DNA of 64,000 bases from Callorhinus ursinus (taxonomy: Eukaryota > Chordata > Mammalia > Carnivora > Otariidae). Shown in pieces: positions 1 to 11,834 of the stretch. The notes under the pieces are model-generated. The model was not told where the DNA came from, did not search any database, and saw only the letters and a list, made by a program, of their open reading frames with translations. The position numbers were made by a program, and so were the translations under genes. Every line of letters starts with the position of its first letter. The first letter of the stretch is position 1. The stretch spans positions 10,248,138 to 10,312,137 of the forward strand of contig NW_020312968.1 in assembly GCF_003265705.1 (NCBI RefSeq), read 5' to 3'.

Positions 1-385
1 GAAGAGCAATCCAGCCCCCACTATCTACTGCCTTAAGTCTTTCAATAGCAGAGAAAAATTAGTTGGTATCATTTGTTCCTCACTGGTTTTATCTATTTGA
101 GGCAGTGTTCATTCTGTGGTGCCTTTGCTTTGGCATCGAACTTCTCCTAGGCCGTAAACCAAGGCGATTGCTGATATCCCTTTCTGTGGCTACATGTTTC
201 TCTCTGCCTGCCTGCCATCTTTCCCTCAAAGGACTGATCCATCTGGCAAGAAGGAAAAAATAACTCATGACTTTATGGATAATATATAAAGTTAACCTGA
301 AAACATGTGAAGGCTACAAATCTAGTTGGATTGACATACTTGGGCCTTCCAGTTGGGTTTCTTGGAAGCCTCTGTGTAAATTAGT

Positions 386-392
<7 letters not shown>
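1..392. other. Unassigned sequence
   Basis: I see no recognisable repeat family, exon or RNA gene here. The open frames are short (66 and 91 codons) and show no domain or splice context. Confidence 0.5.

Positions 393-414
<22 letters not shown>
393..414. repeat. Poly-A run (about 22 A)
   Basis: An uninterrupted A run stands next to an MIR fragment. No SINE body precedes it, so it is either a simple homopolymer or the tail of an unrecognisable insertion. Confidence 0.9.
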
Positions 415-416
<2 letters not shown>

Positions 417-424
417 ATCGAACC

Positions 425-590
425 TGGAGTTACACTCTTATACTTCTTGCTCTGTGACCTTGGACAAGTCTCTCAACCTCTCTGGGCTTATCTCATTTAT
501 GAAGTGGGTACACAACCTCTTTATGAGGATCAAATGGCCTGATGTCCATACCAGGCCTTAGAAACACTAAAAGGCTCTGTACAAACAGGT
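425..590 (-). mobile_element. MIR SINE fragment
   Basis: Read on the minus strand this resembles the ancient mammalian MIR. The plus strand shows the reversed hallmarks: a 'tgtgaccttggacaagtc' block, then a 'cctctctgggct' block, then a 'gaggatcaaatg' block. It is heavily diverged, as expected for a repeat shared across mammals. Confidence 0.7.
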
Positions 591-616
591 TCCTCTGTTT
601 TAAAATCCTCAGTGCT

Positions 617-794
617 GGGGCGCCTGGGTGGCTCCGTCAGGGAAGCGTCCACTTTCAGCTCAGGTCATGATCCCAGGGTCCTGGGATTGAGCCCTGCATT
701 GGGCTCCCTACTCAGTGGGGAGCTGCTTCTCCCTCTCCCCTGATTGTGCTCTCTCTCTCTCTCTCTCTCTCGCTCTCTCTTAAAAAAAAAAAAA
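617..794 (+). mobile_element. SINEC (Can-SINE, tRNA-Lys derived)
   Basis: This full-length SINE has a tRNA-like head (GGGGCGCCTGGGTGGCT), a B-box-like stretch, a CT repeat at about 749-780 and an A tail. The target duplication 'aaaatcctcagtgc' occurs at 602-615 and again at 795-808. It was spread by the L1 machinery. The CT tract is expanded relative to other copies in the window. Confidence 0.95.
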
Positions 795-808
795 AAAATC
801 CTCAGTGC

Positions 809-2009
809 CACTATCAGAGAGTGATCCTCCCCACTTTTCCATCCCTCTCACCAGAGGGCTTCCTTGTTTTCTTGCTTCTAGTTTGATTCTGTGGAAGAAA
901 ATTCTCTCTTCATCTTCTTCCCTGAGACCATAGTAATTTTTAGAGACATACATGTTCTGGGGTTTAAAAAAGTATGAATGCAAAGGTTCATATGTGGTTC
1001 ATAGTTCCTGATGAGGAGAAATAAGAATAAACTTCCTTTCTAAGAATTTTACTGAATCTGAGAAGAGATGGACCCCACAGGGGTAAAGGCCGTCAGTAAA
1101 TAAAAATGTGGCTGGATCAGTGAATACTATTCCCAACATCAAGCCAATTGTTAATCCCCAAAGACAGCAGCTACCCTCCCTGGTCGAGCTGAACTTTTCA
1201 ATTGGGACTAATCCCAGAGGCTTATTCTTATTTATTCATTTTAATCCCTGTTTTGAATTACTGCTGTCATGCTATCGTCCTTCCTGGCATCTAATAAACT
1301 GCACAGGGACACATATTTGGCTATGCCTGACAAACAAGTCGAACACAGCCTCTCTCAGACAAAACAAGCAGAGTAAAGGAGAACAGACTGGAGAACCATT
1401 CACAAAGTTTCAATAGTCACCATTCCTCAAGATGTGTCTTTCCCTCCAGGTAGCTTACACCTGTAGGGATGTTTTGAGGAAAAGAACAAATGTTCCATGG
1501 AAGTTGGAAGCCAGACCCAAAGACCGGTAAGCAACATGCTTAGGGGACATATTTTTTGGCTTCAGAGGGTGGCTACTGCACAACCAAGAGTCCTTTACCC
1601 TCCCTGACACTTGAAGGTAGCAAGGTTTAATACTAGGACAGAGGACAGTTCATGATTTGTTCTGCTCTTTTTATCCACTGTCCTTTAAGCTAAATAGGAC
1701 AAGTAAATGCAACAAAAAAGAACACATATTAAGGGTGGGGGTGCTCTAATTCCTCTTGGATTACACTAGCTAATTTCTAAACTGAACGTAAGAGTAGTTC
1801 CATTTGTTAGTATGAAGTCTATTTTTACCACTCATGGAGTTTAGCCATCTGAAAGTTCCTACTCATTAGGAAATGGTACAGATTTTTCTTTTTCCCTCTC
1901 CTTTTGAAACCAAAAGTCTAAACCAAAAAGTCTTCAGCCTTTAAAATTAAGATGCTTTCCACCAATGTTTTCATCATTCCCGTCATCAGATAAGAGGCTT
2001 ATATTAAGT
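809..2009. other. Unassigned sequence
   Basis: About 1.2 kb with no repeat or gene that I can recognise. One 102-codon frame at 1108-1416 has no start context, domain or splice structure to support it. Confidence 0.5.
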
Positions 2010-2215
2010 GAAGACATGTGTGCCAGGTACTTACAGAAGTTGTAAGTACTATGTGTGTATAAACTTGTTCAGTCCCCGCACCAACTCTAGGCTTATTATC
2101 CTCATTTTACAGAGGTTTTAGAGAGTTTAAGTTGCCTGAGGTGACATAACCAGGTAAGTGGTAGAGGAACTGGAGTCCAGAGGTGAGCTCTTAATCACCT
2201 CACCTACCGCCCCTC
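2010..2215 (+). mobile_element. MIR SINE fragment
   Basis: The MIR landmarks appear in order: 'gtgccaggtact', 'attatcctcattttacagag', a 'gtttaagttgcctgaggtgaca' block and 'taagtggtagaggaactgga'. This is a near-complete central core in sense orientation. Confidence 0.85.
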
Positions 2216-2497
2216 AAGAAATACACTTGGATTCCTCACACCTGCCACATTCATGGTGCTCCAGGTTATCATCCAAGAATGTCAGTGGATGGGACACATA
2301 AAGGGTAATCATTCTGTTTATCAGACAGACAGATGAGGACTCCATATAACTGCATGGGCTTAGAGATATCAGTGAGGTTACAAAATCAGGCAATTAAACA
2401 ATGCCCTATTGTCCCAAAGGAGTCATGAAACCCAATGCAAAGGGTTAGAATCGCAGAATGTCTGATCAGAAGGAGGCTTTAGAAATGACCCACATTA

Positions 2498-2705
2498 GGG
2501 GCACCTGGGTGGCTCAGTCAGTTGAAGCGTCTGACTCTCAATTTTGGCTCAAGTCCTGATCTCAGGGTCATGAGATCGAGCCCCACATCGGGCTCTGCGC
2601 TGAGCATGGAGTCTGCTTGAGATTCTCTCTCTCCCTCTGCCCTTCCCCACCACCCCTCCCTCCGCCCCCATCTCTCAAATAAATCAATCAATCTTTGGAG
2701 AAAAC
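2498..2705 (+). mobile_element. SINEC, older subfamily
   Basis: A SINE head (GGGGCACCTGGGTGGCTCAG) is followed by an older body type that contains 'tctgcgctgagcatggagtctgct', then 'caaataaatcaatcaatc'. The target duplication is imperfect: 'aatgacccacatta' at 2484-2497 and 'aatgacacacatta' at 2706-2719. The single mismatch fits an older insertion. Confidence 0.93.
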
Positions 2706-2839
2706 AATGACACACATTAAACTTGACCAGCCAGTACACTGAGGTTCAGAAAGAACCAATGATTTCTTTGCGTTCAAAAAGGCATCCAGGACAGAGGCAG
2801 GATGCTTTATTAAATTTATACTGATTGCTTTGTGATGTT

Positions 2840-3440
2840 TGCTCCATGGGTTCCCCTTTCACTTCCAACTCCTTCTCTAAGCAAGAGCATCCACTTCCCT
2901 GGTTTCAACTACGCCCCATGTGCTGATGTCTCTCACATTTCTATTCCTAGACATGGCTGCCCCATCTTGAGCCTGGAATCTGTAGCCACCTACGAGGCAC
3001 TGCCACTTGAGGTTCCACAGGACCTTCAGACTTGTCGACGAACAAACTCACTTTTCCCTCCCCCAAATCTTCTAGTCCTGAGAATGAAGGACACAACAAT
3101 CTCCCCAGACAACCAAGTCAAAACTCAACATCATCTAGATCTCTCCTCTCCTTCCTGTCCGTCTCTCTCATCATGGTACCTCTTAACATCTGGTACCTTT
3201 CCATTCTGCCTTTGACACTAAAGCAAGGGGTCCCCGTCCCCTGCTCCCTGACTACTGTCTTAATGCCAGTGTGTCTTGCTCAGTGAGGATGGCTCCAATC
3301 CTACCAGTTTGCATCAACACTGCCAGAGTGAATTTTCTGAAATTATGTCATCAAGGTACCTACACCCCCTTCCTCTTGCTCAAATTCTTTCACTGATGCT
3401 CGGGCAGGGCAAGAGGACAGGCCAGCGGACTACAGAGAGA
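2840..3440 (+). mobile_element. L2 LINE 3' region
   Basis: This C- and T-rich sense-strand stretch matches the layout of the L2 ORF2 carboxy end. It has short C-rich blocks and a 'tctagtcctgagaatgaa...caagtcaaaactcaacat' block where L2 has its conserved 'caaactcaacatg' region. Overlapping frames of 127 and 84 codons here are remnants of the LINE, not a gene. Confidence 0.55.
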
Positions 3441-3529
3441 AAGGCACACTGAAAAGAGGGTGGAGGTAGCTAACCTTAGTATCTCTCAGAATTCTTTAAA
3501 GCTTTACTCCCTCTGAGGGAAAAGTGCTG

Positions 3530-3740
3530 TAACGTAGTATTTGAGAATGTGGGCTCTTAAGTCCGAGAACCTGGGTTTACATCATGACTGTACCTTACAA
3601 ATATGTGACCCGGGGGATCAAGTTACTTACCCCCTTGGACTTGTTTACCTAAAAAATGAAAACAACAGTCACTCTGTCAACTGATTGTTGGGAACGTTAA
3701 GTGAGGTGGTATCATGCAGCTCTTAGATCACAGCCAGACA
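3530..3740 (-). mobile_element. MIR SINE fragment
   Basis: In reverse orientation this shows the MIR order: 'gtgggctcttaagtccgaga', 'cctgggtttacatcatgact', 'atcaagttacttacccccttgg', 'ctaaaaaatgaaaacaacag' and 'gttaagtgaggtggta'. Most of the element length is retained. Confidence 0.85.
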
Positions 3741-3842
3741 TGAATGAGACTTCTCAAAAGAGATCCTGGAACCATAACTAGGGTATCTTACTTAACTAGA
3801 TTGCGGGCTCGCTTCTCTTTCTTGAGCACCAACCACCCAGCC

Positions 3843-3965
3843 AGCAACTCATCCAGTATTTACTGAGCACTAGAACTGTCTGCAGTTCAATCCGAAGACA
3901 GAACCAACACTGCTAACAAAGCTTCTCGGCCAGAACCCTGAGATTTTATATTTCTTCACACCACA
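3843..3965 (-). mobile_element. L2 LINE 3' end fragment
   Basis: The plus strand reads 'catccagtatttactgagcac', the reverse complement of the L2 3' terminus, then continues into degraded L2-like sequence. It is short and diverged. Confidence 0.5.
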
Positions 3966-4099
3966 AAACACTTCCTCCGAGTCTAGTATGATGAAGGTTC
4001 CGTAGAGAGTATGATAAAGATAAAAAAGATCCCAAGGAAGGTGAGAGTCCAGGAAGGAGGGAAGCTACAAATTATTAACTATAACAGAAGCTAGATCTT

Positions 4100-4290
4100 G
4101 TGTCCTCAGCCTTCAGTGAGCATCAGAATCATCCATGAAATTGTGAAAACAAATGCAACAGAACCTCAGTCCAGAGAATCCTTTTCAAAAGGGCCTGGGG
4201 CAGGGTAGCTCAATTTTTATTAAAAAAAAAAAATTGTTTTCCCCTCAAGTGAATCTGATATGCTCCAAAGGCTGGAAACTACTGGGGAGT
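4100..4290 (+). mobile_element. hAT-Charlie element (MER20/MER5-like)
   Basis: The left end has 'gagcatcagaatcatcc' and the right end 'caagtgaatctgatatgctcc...ctggaaactactgg'. This is the partly palindromic layout of non-autonomous hAT elements of the MER5/MER20 group. An A run of about 12 sits in the middle. Subfamily assignment is uncertain. Confidence 0.6.
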
Positions 4291-5236
4291 GGGGGGAGAG
4301 CATCTCCACAGCTCGGAAGTACTTACTCAAGTACTAATAGTTTTGAAGATGAGGAAATTGCTTTCAGCTGAGAGGAAGAACAGACAGTCTATGAAGAGTC
4401 TGGTTTAACTTGCTTAATTTGGAACACAAGAAGCCACCCTACAATAGTACCAGTTGAGTAAGACCTTTGAGAATTTTTGTTTTTCTATTACCCAGATTTG
4501 TTCCTCTCCCTGTTTTGCCCCAGAGACATCAGAACCTCAGCGAGATGGCCAAAGGCAGGGGAAGAGAGAGCCACACTCTCCTCAGGAGACCAGCCTGGCT
4601 TTGCAGGCAGCAGACCCTCACCCAGGGAGGGGGGCAGCTGATGTAAAGCTGGAGGCTTCGCCGATTGCAAGGCACTCAACATCTGTAGTGCCAACTATAC
4701 ACAGTGACTTCAAGTGACAGGAGGACATTTTATTGCCTAAGAGTGAGCAGAAAGGTTCCTGAGTTTTACACTCAGAAGAGCAGACCTTTCCCCACTGAAT
4801 AAATTTACACTGAGAGGCAAAAATAAAGAGTTCTACTCACATCCCACGAGTGCTGCTTGGTACCCATGGGACACTGGACACTTGTCACACACGTGGCAGA
4901 AACGCTCAAGAATATAAGGATTGGGGGGGAGTTTCTCGTGTCAGGGAGACACCTGGTGACCTTGGAGAGAGGACGCAGGTAGAGGGAGAGAGAGAGTGCA
5001 GAAAAAAAGCAGATGGAAGGAGCTGGGCCCCAGGGGAGGTGGTAACAAATGGGGTGGGGGGGCAGCCACATAGACTAAGCTTTGGAAAGCTCGGCTGATT
5101 CAGATTGAGAGAACGTTTTTCAAGTTCTGACTGGGTGCCTGGTGCTTTCGTGTAGACTGAGAGGAAAACAAGCAATAAAATGTCACCAATGACGGGTCAT
5201 GGGAAGGTTCTTCAGGACGGGACTTTCTGAAACCTT
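4291..5236. other. Unassigned, purine-rich in part
   Basis: No repeat family or exon is recognisable. Overlapping frames under 90 codons occur on both strands, the usual pattern for non-coding DNA with few stop codons. Confidence 0.5.
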
Positions 5237-5300
5237 TTTTTTTTTTTTTTTCCCTCCAAAAAAAAAAAGAGGGGGTTAAGAAAAAAAAAAAAAAAAAAAG
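5237..5300. repeat. Poly-T followed by two A-rich runs
   Basis: A T run of about 18 is followed within 40 bases by A runs of 11 and 19. The T and A runs could pair as an imperfect hairpin. No SINE or LINE body lies beside it. Confidence 0.8.
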
Positions 5301-6485
5301 ATATGTGAGATGAAAAGCACTGAAGTGGATGAGGAGGTAGAATTGAGGGCACCAAGAATAGATTATAAATATTTATTTAAAGTCTATAACCTTTAGCTTT
5401 AGATCGGTCACATCTGGGGAAATCATAATCCTTCTTCATTAAGAAGAGCCATGGTTTCAGAGCGTTACTTACATTTCACCGGCTCCATGACTGACAACAT
5501 AAAAACTTCCCCTTTACTTCAGAAAAAATGCAGGCAAAAGGCAATTCATGCTGTTGCTTTGAGAATACTTAACTGATCTGGCCACTGGACAGAGAATATA
5601 AGCTGGACAAAGCCCCACAGCATAAGGGGCAGTGAAAGCCTGTCCCATTTTTCCTACCTAATTTGCTCTAAGAAGGTGTAAAATCTAAAGGCTCAATTCA
5701 TCTTAATGATGTGTCGAAGAAGAGAAAGATCATCCTGGCCTAAAAGAGATTCTGCACATATTGCAGAGCCCAGAAGGAAGAATGTTGAAGAGGTGGGCAA
5801 TGGCCAGTTGCCTGCCAAGATGAACCCTCCATCTGGTATTTTAAAAAATGACAATTTTTCAATTTTAAAACTACGATGGGGGAATTAGGGACATATTCTT
5901 GGGTATGAACAAGTTGTGTATTTAATGAAGTAATTATTTTACAATTTGTTCAAATATGTCTTCCATCACTTTTCCCATCACTTTTGCCAACACAGTGATG
6001 AGTCAACGCCTACAGACACCGCTTCACCACTAAGAACTTAGCCCCGTTATCTCTCTTGAGATAACCAACACCAGGAGACTCCACTGAAATGCTCCTAAGG
6101 GCAGACAGATAGATGGAGCGATAGCACTAAGCTAAAGAGCACTGCACTCAGCCGACCAAAGAGCCCCTGGGCACCTAAACGGGACAAGCAACCACACTCA
6201 GGTCCCACCAATGCTGTTCTCGCAGAGAAGGGTGGCATTCGGTGCTGGAGCATCTCATTATTCGAGAGGTTGAAAATCCAGATTTCTAAAAATGTGGACT
6301 CCCACACTGTACAGATGTTCAATTTTTTAAAAAATTAAAGAGTTAACACTTTTTTTAACACTGATAAAAAAAAATAAATAAATGCACGCTAACACTAATA
6401 CTGATCAAAAGGTATAAAGGCTGGCACAGACTCGGCCCTTATGACCCAGGACTGTCGTTCTTCTCTTCTCATAACACCCGTTGTC
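5301..6485. other. Unassigned sequence
   Basis: No recognisable gene or repeat. AT-rich segments alternate with ordinary sequence. Confidence 0.5.
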
Positions 6486-6508
6486 TTTTTTTTTTTTTTT
6501 TTTTTTTT
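6486..6508. repeat. Poly-T run (about 23 T)
   Basis: A homopolymer that ends in AATACTC with no SINE or LINE body recognised next to it. It may be the reversed tail of a minus-strand insertion too degraded to identify. Confidence 0.85.
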
Positions 6509-6744
6509 AATACTCAACCTGTCTCTGGCCACACGCTCTCTAGGAAAGGACAAAAGTCATGTCTTCCGGGTGGAAGAATGCTTGGCAGAGGCCAGGTGTG
6601 AGGCACTGCCTAGGAATGATGGTGGGCGATACCCTGAAACCTGCCCTAGTCAATGACGTATGCCCCCGCTTCTTCCTTTTCTTCCCACCGCTTTCCCTGC
6701 TAGCACCAGTTAGAACCGGCCACACAGCCTACTGACTTCTCTTG

Positions 6745-6990
6745 TTTGTCATTTTTCAGTTGATTCTTCTACTCTCCAGGTATGCACTTCAAACACCTAC
6801 ATATAACAGAAGGTTTGCAACTTCCACTCCAGTGTTTATATATTTATTTTTTCTTATCTTCTGGCTGGTCCTTTCTAGTCAGGTTTATAATTTCAGCGAT
6901 AGTGAGCATTCTCACCACACATTTGATTTAAATGGGAATGCTTCTCGTGTTTCATAAAATAGGATGCTGGTTTGGCATGAGACTGTATTT
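6745..6990 (-). mobile_element. L1 ORF2 fragment
   Basis: The plus strand is the complement of the L1 reverse-transcriptase region around the 'GCPLS' motif ('gatagtgagcattctcacc'), followed by the downstream 'aatgggaatgcttc' block. Frames are broken. It appears to continue at 7329 after an insertion. Confidence 0.65.
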
Positions 6991-7081
6991 AAAATAAAGC
7001 AACAATAAAAAAAAATTTAAAAAAAAATTTAAAAAAAATTAAAAAAATTAAAAAAAAATTAAAAAAATAAAATAAAGCAAC
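6991..7081. repeat. A/T block flanked by 13-bp direct repeats
   Basis: The 13-mer 'aaaataaagcaac' occurs at 6991-7003 and 7069-7081. Between the copies lie 65 bp made only of A runs broken by TT or TTT. The layout resembles a retrotransposition event that deposited only tail sequence between target duplications, but replication slippage could also produce it. Confidence 0.75.
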
Positions 7082-7189
7082 AAAAGTAGTGAATTCTACT
7101 TATTCTAATTGTACCAAGTTAAATTTTTTCCCCTTTTTAATCAGAAATGTGTATTCCTTTTGTTGTTGTTGTTGTTACTTACCAAAGAC

Positions 7190-7328
7190 TGATTTTATTT
7201 ATTCTTCTAAAACTTAACTTTGGTAAAATTTACATGCAATAAAATTCACGCTTTTAAAGAATATAGTTCAGGGAGTTTTGACAAATGTGTACAGTCATGT
7301 AACCACTGCCACAATCAATTTATCACTG
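7190..7328 (-). mobile_element. L1M 3' UTR fragment
   Basis: The stretch reading 'ttggtaaaatttacatgcaa' and then 'acagtcatgtaaccactgcc' is the complement of an old L1M 3' UTR ending. It sits between two pieces of L1 ORF2, so it was probably inserted into that older L1. Confidence 0.55.
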
Positions 7329-8020
7329 GATGTTGAATTTTAGCAAAGCATTTTTAGCACTGATTAAGATGACCACATAGATTTTCCCTTTTTGATCTAA
7401 TATGGAGCCAATTTCACATTCTTGGAATGTACCTCACTTGCTCGTGGTATTTACTGAATTTGTTGCTAAATTCTATTTGATGGTATTTTATTGAAGGGTT
7501 TTGCCTCAATATTCATAAGCAAGATTGATCTGCAGTATTTGTGAGCACACATATGCACACACACTACCTTTGATAAGTTGTGGTATAAAGATCATTTTCC
7601 TATCTTAAACTCCGAAGTTTGACTTTTGCAGTATGCTTAGAAAATGCTGAAATTGTAATGTGAACATTCGTCCAGGTTTACACAGGACAGTTTGCATAGG
7701 CCATTACACCAAATGTCCCAATTAAAGGGATTTTCAATAAGTTATAATTTCACCCCAATAATAGCCTTGAATGCTGGAAGAATGTACTGAGGCCGTCTGG
7801 GGCTTGTGCTCTGAATTTTGAGAGCACTTTATGATAACTTTTTTACTTCTTACATGGTTGACTTAGGATCTCTCTGCTGAGAGCCACTTTGATCAAGTAA
7901 ATTTTCCTAGAAATACCACCCACTTCATGTATCTCCACAGAATTTTACATAGGATCTCATTGTATTTTTTGATAATTTCTCCTTGTCTCTAATTTTGTTA
8001 ATTTTTACTTTCTCTAGTAA
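7329..8020 (-). mobile_element. L1 ORF2 fragment, continued
   Basis: The complement of L1 ORF2 is recognisable at 'gatgttgaattttagcaaagc', 'attgaagggttttgcctcaat', 'aagattgatctgcagt' and 'gaggccgtctggggcttg'. The order matches the reverse complement of ORF2 moving upstream, consistent with 6745-6990 being the same copy. Confidence 0.65.
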
Positions 8021-8348
8021 TCAAATAAGTATCTGTTCATTGTACAAAATTGAAAAAATTAAGACTCATAGAAAAAGTTGAGTCACGCATAATCCCATCA
8101 CCCATAAATAATCACTAATGAGATTATCATGTAAAACACTCCAGACTTTTATCTGTCTATGCACCTACCTTCCTACCCACCCACGATGTTTTTTAGCCTG
8201 TTTTTTCTTTGTTACATGATGTGAACATCTTTTCTATATCAATAAATACAGATTTACATCTTCAACTATTTCAATGGCTAGGAAGCATCGTTATACCTGG
8301 ACTTCCTTACTTAAATTCCTCATAATAGGGGATAGGTAGATAGGTTAA

Positions 8349-8593
8349 TTTTTTATATTTTGTATTTTTATTTTATTTGTTTATTATTATTTTAGATTTT
8401 ATTTACTTGAGAGAGCAAGCAAGAGACAGAGTAGGGGTGAGGGAGAGGGGCAGAGGGAGAAGGGCAAGGGGGAAAAGAAGCAGCAGACTCCCCGCAGAGC
8501 TGCGAACCCAACGTGGGGCTGGATCCCAGGACCCCAGGATAATGACCTGAGCCGAAGGCAAACAATTAAATGACTGAGCCATCCAGGCGCCCC
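8349..8593 (-). mobile_element. SINEC
   Basis: The minus-strand copy ends at 'gagccatccaggcgcccc' and has a long T-rich reversed tail on its left. The short duplication 'aggttaa' occurs at 8342-8348 and 8594-8600. The copy is moderately diverged (for example 'cagcagactccccgcagagctg'). Confidence 0.9.
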
Positions 8594-8713
8594 AGGTTAA
8601 ATTCCTTTAAACTGTCAACAGTACTGTGTTCAACATTATTTAACATCTTTATATGTGCATCCAATTATACATGTAGAAGGGCTAGTGAAAGATATATTTT
8701 AAAACAATGTTTT

Positions 8714-8911
8714 GGGGGCACCTGGGTGGCTCAGTCGTTAAGCCTCTGCCTTCGGCTCAGATCATGATCCCAGGGTCCTGGGATCGAGCCCCGCATCGGG
8801 CTCCCTGCTCCGCGGGAAGCCTGCTTCTCCATCTCCCTCTCCCCCTGCTTGTGTTCCCTCTCTCGCTGTGTCTCTGTCAAATAAATAAATAAAATCTTTA
8901 GAAAACAAAAC
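8714..8911 (+). mobile_element. SINEC, young copy
   Basis: Close to the caniform consensus along its full length, with the tail 'aaataaataaataaaatctt'. The target duplication 'aaaacaatgtttt' is exact at 8701-8713 and 8912-8924. Intact A- and B-box-like regions and the perfect duplication suggest a recent insertion. Confidence 0.97.
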
Positions 8912-9266
8912 AAAACAATGTTTTGCTTGTAAAAAAGTCTCTATTCCTTACATAGAAAATCAGCAAAGAAATGAGCCAAGAATAAAGATTTCCTGCAATC
9001 CATTATCCAGCAATAGTTCTGTTAATTTTGTCAAATGCATCCACCAAGTCTAACGAACACTTTTTTCTTTAACCCTAAGTGAGACCATATTATACATCCT
9101 AGTTGGTAACTTAGTTACCATATTATGCCATCTTTTCCTGCACAGTATCATTCCATACAACTCTAAGGTATTCCATGGATAAAAGAACCATAATCTCATC
9201 ATCTAGTGATAGAAATTGGAGAAGTTTGCAATTTTTGCTATTATAAACAACGCTACAATGAGTAGC

Positions 9267-9273
<7 letters not shown>

Positions 9274-9315
<42 letters not shown>
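9274..9315. repeat. (TG)n microsatellite
   Basis: An essentially pure run of about 21 TG dinucleotides inside minus-strand L1M sequence. Its length and purity make it likely to vary between individuals. Confidence 0.95.
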
Positions 9316-9317
<2 letters not shown>

Positions 9318-9540
9318 TTTGCTCCATGTTCAATTATTTCCTTAGGCTAAATTCCAAGAGGTGAAAACTCTAGATGGGGAGATACGTACTTCAAGGCTTC
9401 TGAGGAACACATCGCCCTTGAAAAAATGGACATCAATCAACATTCCCAAAAGAGTCTGAGTGCTTAGTCTCCCCAAATCCACTCTAACCTTGGTATTCAT
9501 GCTCTTCTCAAACTCAGACTTAGGGAACAAAATATAGCAC

Positions 9541-9553
9541 TTTTTTTTTTTTT
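9541..9553. repeat. Poly-T run (13 T)
   Basis: A short homopolymer just beyond the right edge of the L1M block. No SINE body follows it. Confidence 0.8.
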
Positions 9554-9555
9554 GC

Positions 9556-11834
9556 TTTTAAAAAATTATTAACCAACTGGACGTTTTCTTTCATGTGCTT
9601 TCTTGGCCTCTCACAGTAACTTGAGAAATCACTGTACATGATCTAGTATCTATCTATAAACAAAATAGCCACAGTTAATTATATTCATTTCTTAAAATCA
9701 TAGGTCCTACTTTCCTGGAGAATTAAAAAAAAGAAGAAGGAAAACATAGCTAGCATTTATAGAAATAGCTCTGGTATGGTTGCTGGAATTTTGCTTTTTG
9801 TTTATTCCAAGTAAGGGAGAACCACCATTTTCTCCATGTCGTATTAACATAAAAATGTACCACAACATGATTATACCATGTTTTGCTAGAGCCAGAATTC
9901 AGTGTAACACAGGCCCACACCCAACTTTTCAGTATGGTACAAGCATTTTAATAAACAGTTCATTATAATATAGTTTTCATCTCTAACAGCTCCACAAAGC
10001 AGACCACTAAAATAATACTGGAGGAAAGTTCTGTTTCATCAAAATGTCAACATCTGTAATGTCTGAAACATTAAAAATTACGAGCGCAGGCTTTCTCAGA
10101 GCTTTCATTTTTATTTTTTTCAGAGCTTTCAGTTTTAAATAAGCACCCATTATGAACAATTGTGACTGATTTCCTTTGGAGAAAAAATTTCCTTTGGAGC
10201 AAGAACATTCACTTTTTTTTTTTTTTTTAAACAGTTAAGAACAAATGACCTGCAAGTGAATTCAAAGATAATGAGCAGTGACTGCAGCATTCCATCAAAG
10301 CATTTTTGTTTCAGTGTTTAAGAACGATATTCAGAACACATATTCCATAAGGCAGTGAATTTACATAGGCTTTCTCCACTTTTTAAAAATCCCTGGTTTT
10401 ATTTTAAAATGCCCACCAATGGGTAAAATGCTTTCATGTTCGTAATAACTATCACTAAAGAAATCAACCTAATTACAGTTTGAAACGTAAGGTCAATTTT
10501 TTTGGATACACTGGTATTTATGATGAAGAGATCACATAATAAAGGTGGGGGCAAAGAAAGATTTACTTCATCAAGTGTAACTAGAATAATTCTGTCTTAA
10601 CATTATTACTTTCTGTTTTGATAAAGGATTGCTTAATCAGCCTGACCTTGCAATCAATGCTTGGTAGAATGTATAAAGCAACCCTATAGCTTTAAATGAC
10701 AGTACAAAAAACCAGTAAAATAAGTGTTTTTATATTCCTCAAGCATTCAGTAAAAGATCCTAAAATTCTAAAGTCCTACAACAGTACTCTGATAAAAGGA
10801 CCTTATTATGATACAAATACTATAAATTTAGGATACCACTGTTACCCTACCAACTCATCCATTATACTACAGGGCCCCAAATATATTGGATTCCACAATT
10901 TAGTGGAAGAGATGACCAGAACAGCAGATTAGGGAACTACAATGACATGAAGAAATGGAAAGGCCATTCTGCGTCCTTAATAGGACTGTGGATTCACCCT
11001 CTATGGATGATGGGCTCAAATGAATACATATTTCCAGAAATAACCCACCATTTGACTCCGGCCTGAAATGAAAATTGACCACTATGGAGACTGTTCATTG
11101 TTGAGATTAAGTAAACCCCCAAGTCTCATCAAAGACCAGCCAACCTTAAAAAGAATCAAGATAAACTGGAAAACCAGGACATCTCCTAAAAGCAAACTGA
11201 AACAAACAAACAAACAAAAAGGCAGGGGGATGAGTGTGTCAAAAAAAAAAGGGGGGATATGCACAAAAGGAGAGACAAGAGCCAATCATTGTCTCCAGCA
11301 TCTCCAAAGAAGACGGTGTCCTGAACCAAATGCTCTCAGAATCCTCATCCGCATGACAGACATGTAGTTCACGAGCAAGACAGATCCACTGGGTTGGCAT
11401 CATCTGCAGAAACCAGCCCTTTGAGCATTCATCTGCATCTGCTCTGACCCTCATCCTCACTTGAAGACCATCTGATGTTAACACAGGAGCTCGAGCAAGT
11501 TTACCAGTTCATGGGAAGAAAATACGCGACTTCGTTGACACACTTATCACAGCATGCCAAGTGTTTTCCATTCCTCATGTAAATTGATAAGGTGGCCTTT
11601 TTCATCATGTCTGATGATTTTGAGTGGTATGAATCAATTCACCAGGGTCCAATTAGCCTTACAGAATGACGACACTGAGTTTATGAATCTACAAAGCTGT
11701 GAATCATGTTTTTAAAAAACAAAAATCAAAAAACAATTTCCCCAAGCCCGCACCACAATGTTGAAATTCCTTAGCTCTGCAGACCTTGTCTACTTTTCTA
11801 ACCTCATGTGATAGCATTGTGATCACCTTCTTCA
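9556..11834. other. Unassigned, AT-rich, 2.3 kb
   Basis: No known repeat family or exon seen. It holds a T run at 10213-10228, a CAAA-type repeat near 11199-11220 and two tiny duplications: 'atttcctttggag' at 10169-10181 and 10187-10199, and 'cagagctttca' near 10097 and 10121. Frames do not exceed 99 codons. Confidence 0.5.

Larger units (their letters stand above)
8025..9510 (-). mobile_element. L1M 3' region, interrupted by two SINEs
   Basis: Complement landmarks are 'cataatcccatcacccataa', 'cattccatacaactctaagg', 'attataaacaacgctacaat' and 'aggctaaattccaagaggtg'. This is the usual sequence of an old L1 3' end read backwards. SINEs at 8349-8593 and 8714-8911 and a TG repeat at 9274-9315 interrupt it. 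Confidence 0.7.

Noticed and set aside
8714..8911. Possible tRNA gene (A- and B-box-like words)
   Set aside because: The sequence is a SINE head that cannot fold as a complete tRNA and is followed by the SINE body, tail and target duplication. The same applies to all other SINE copies.
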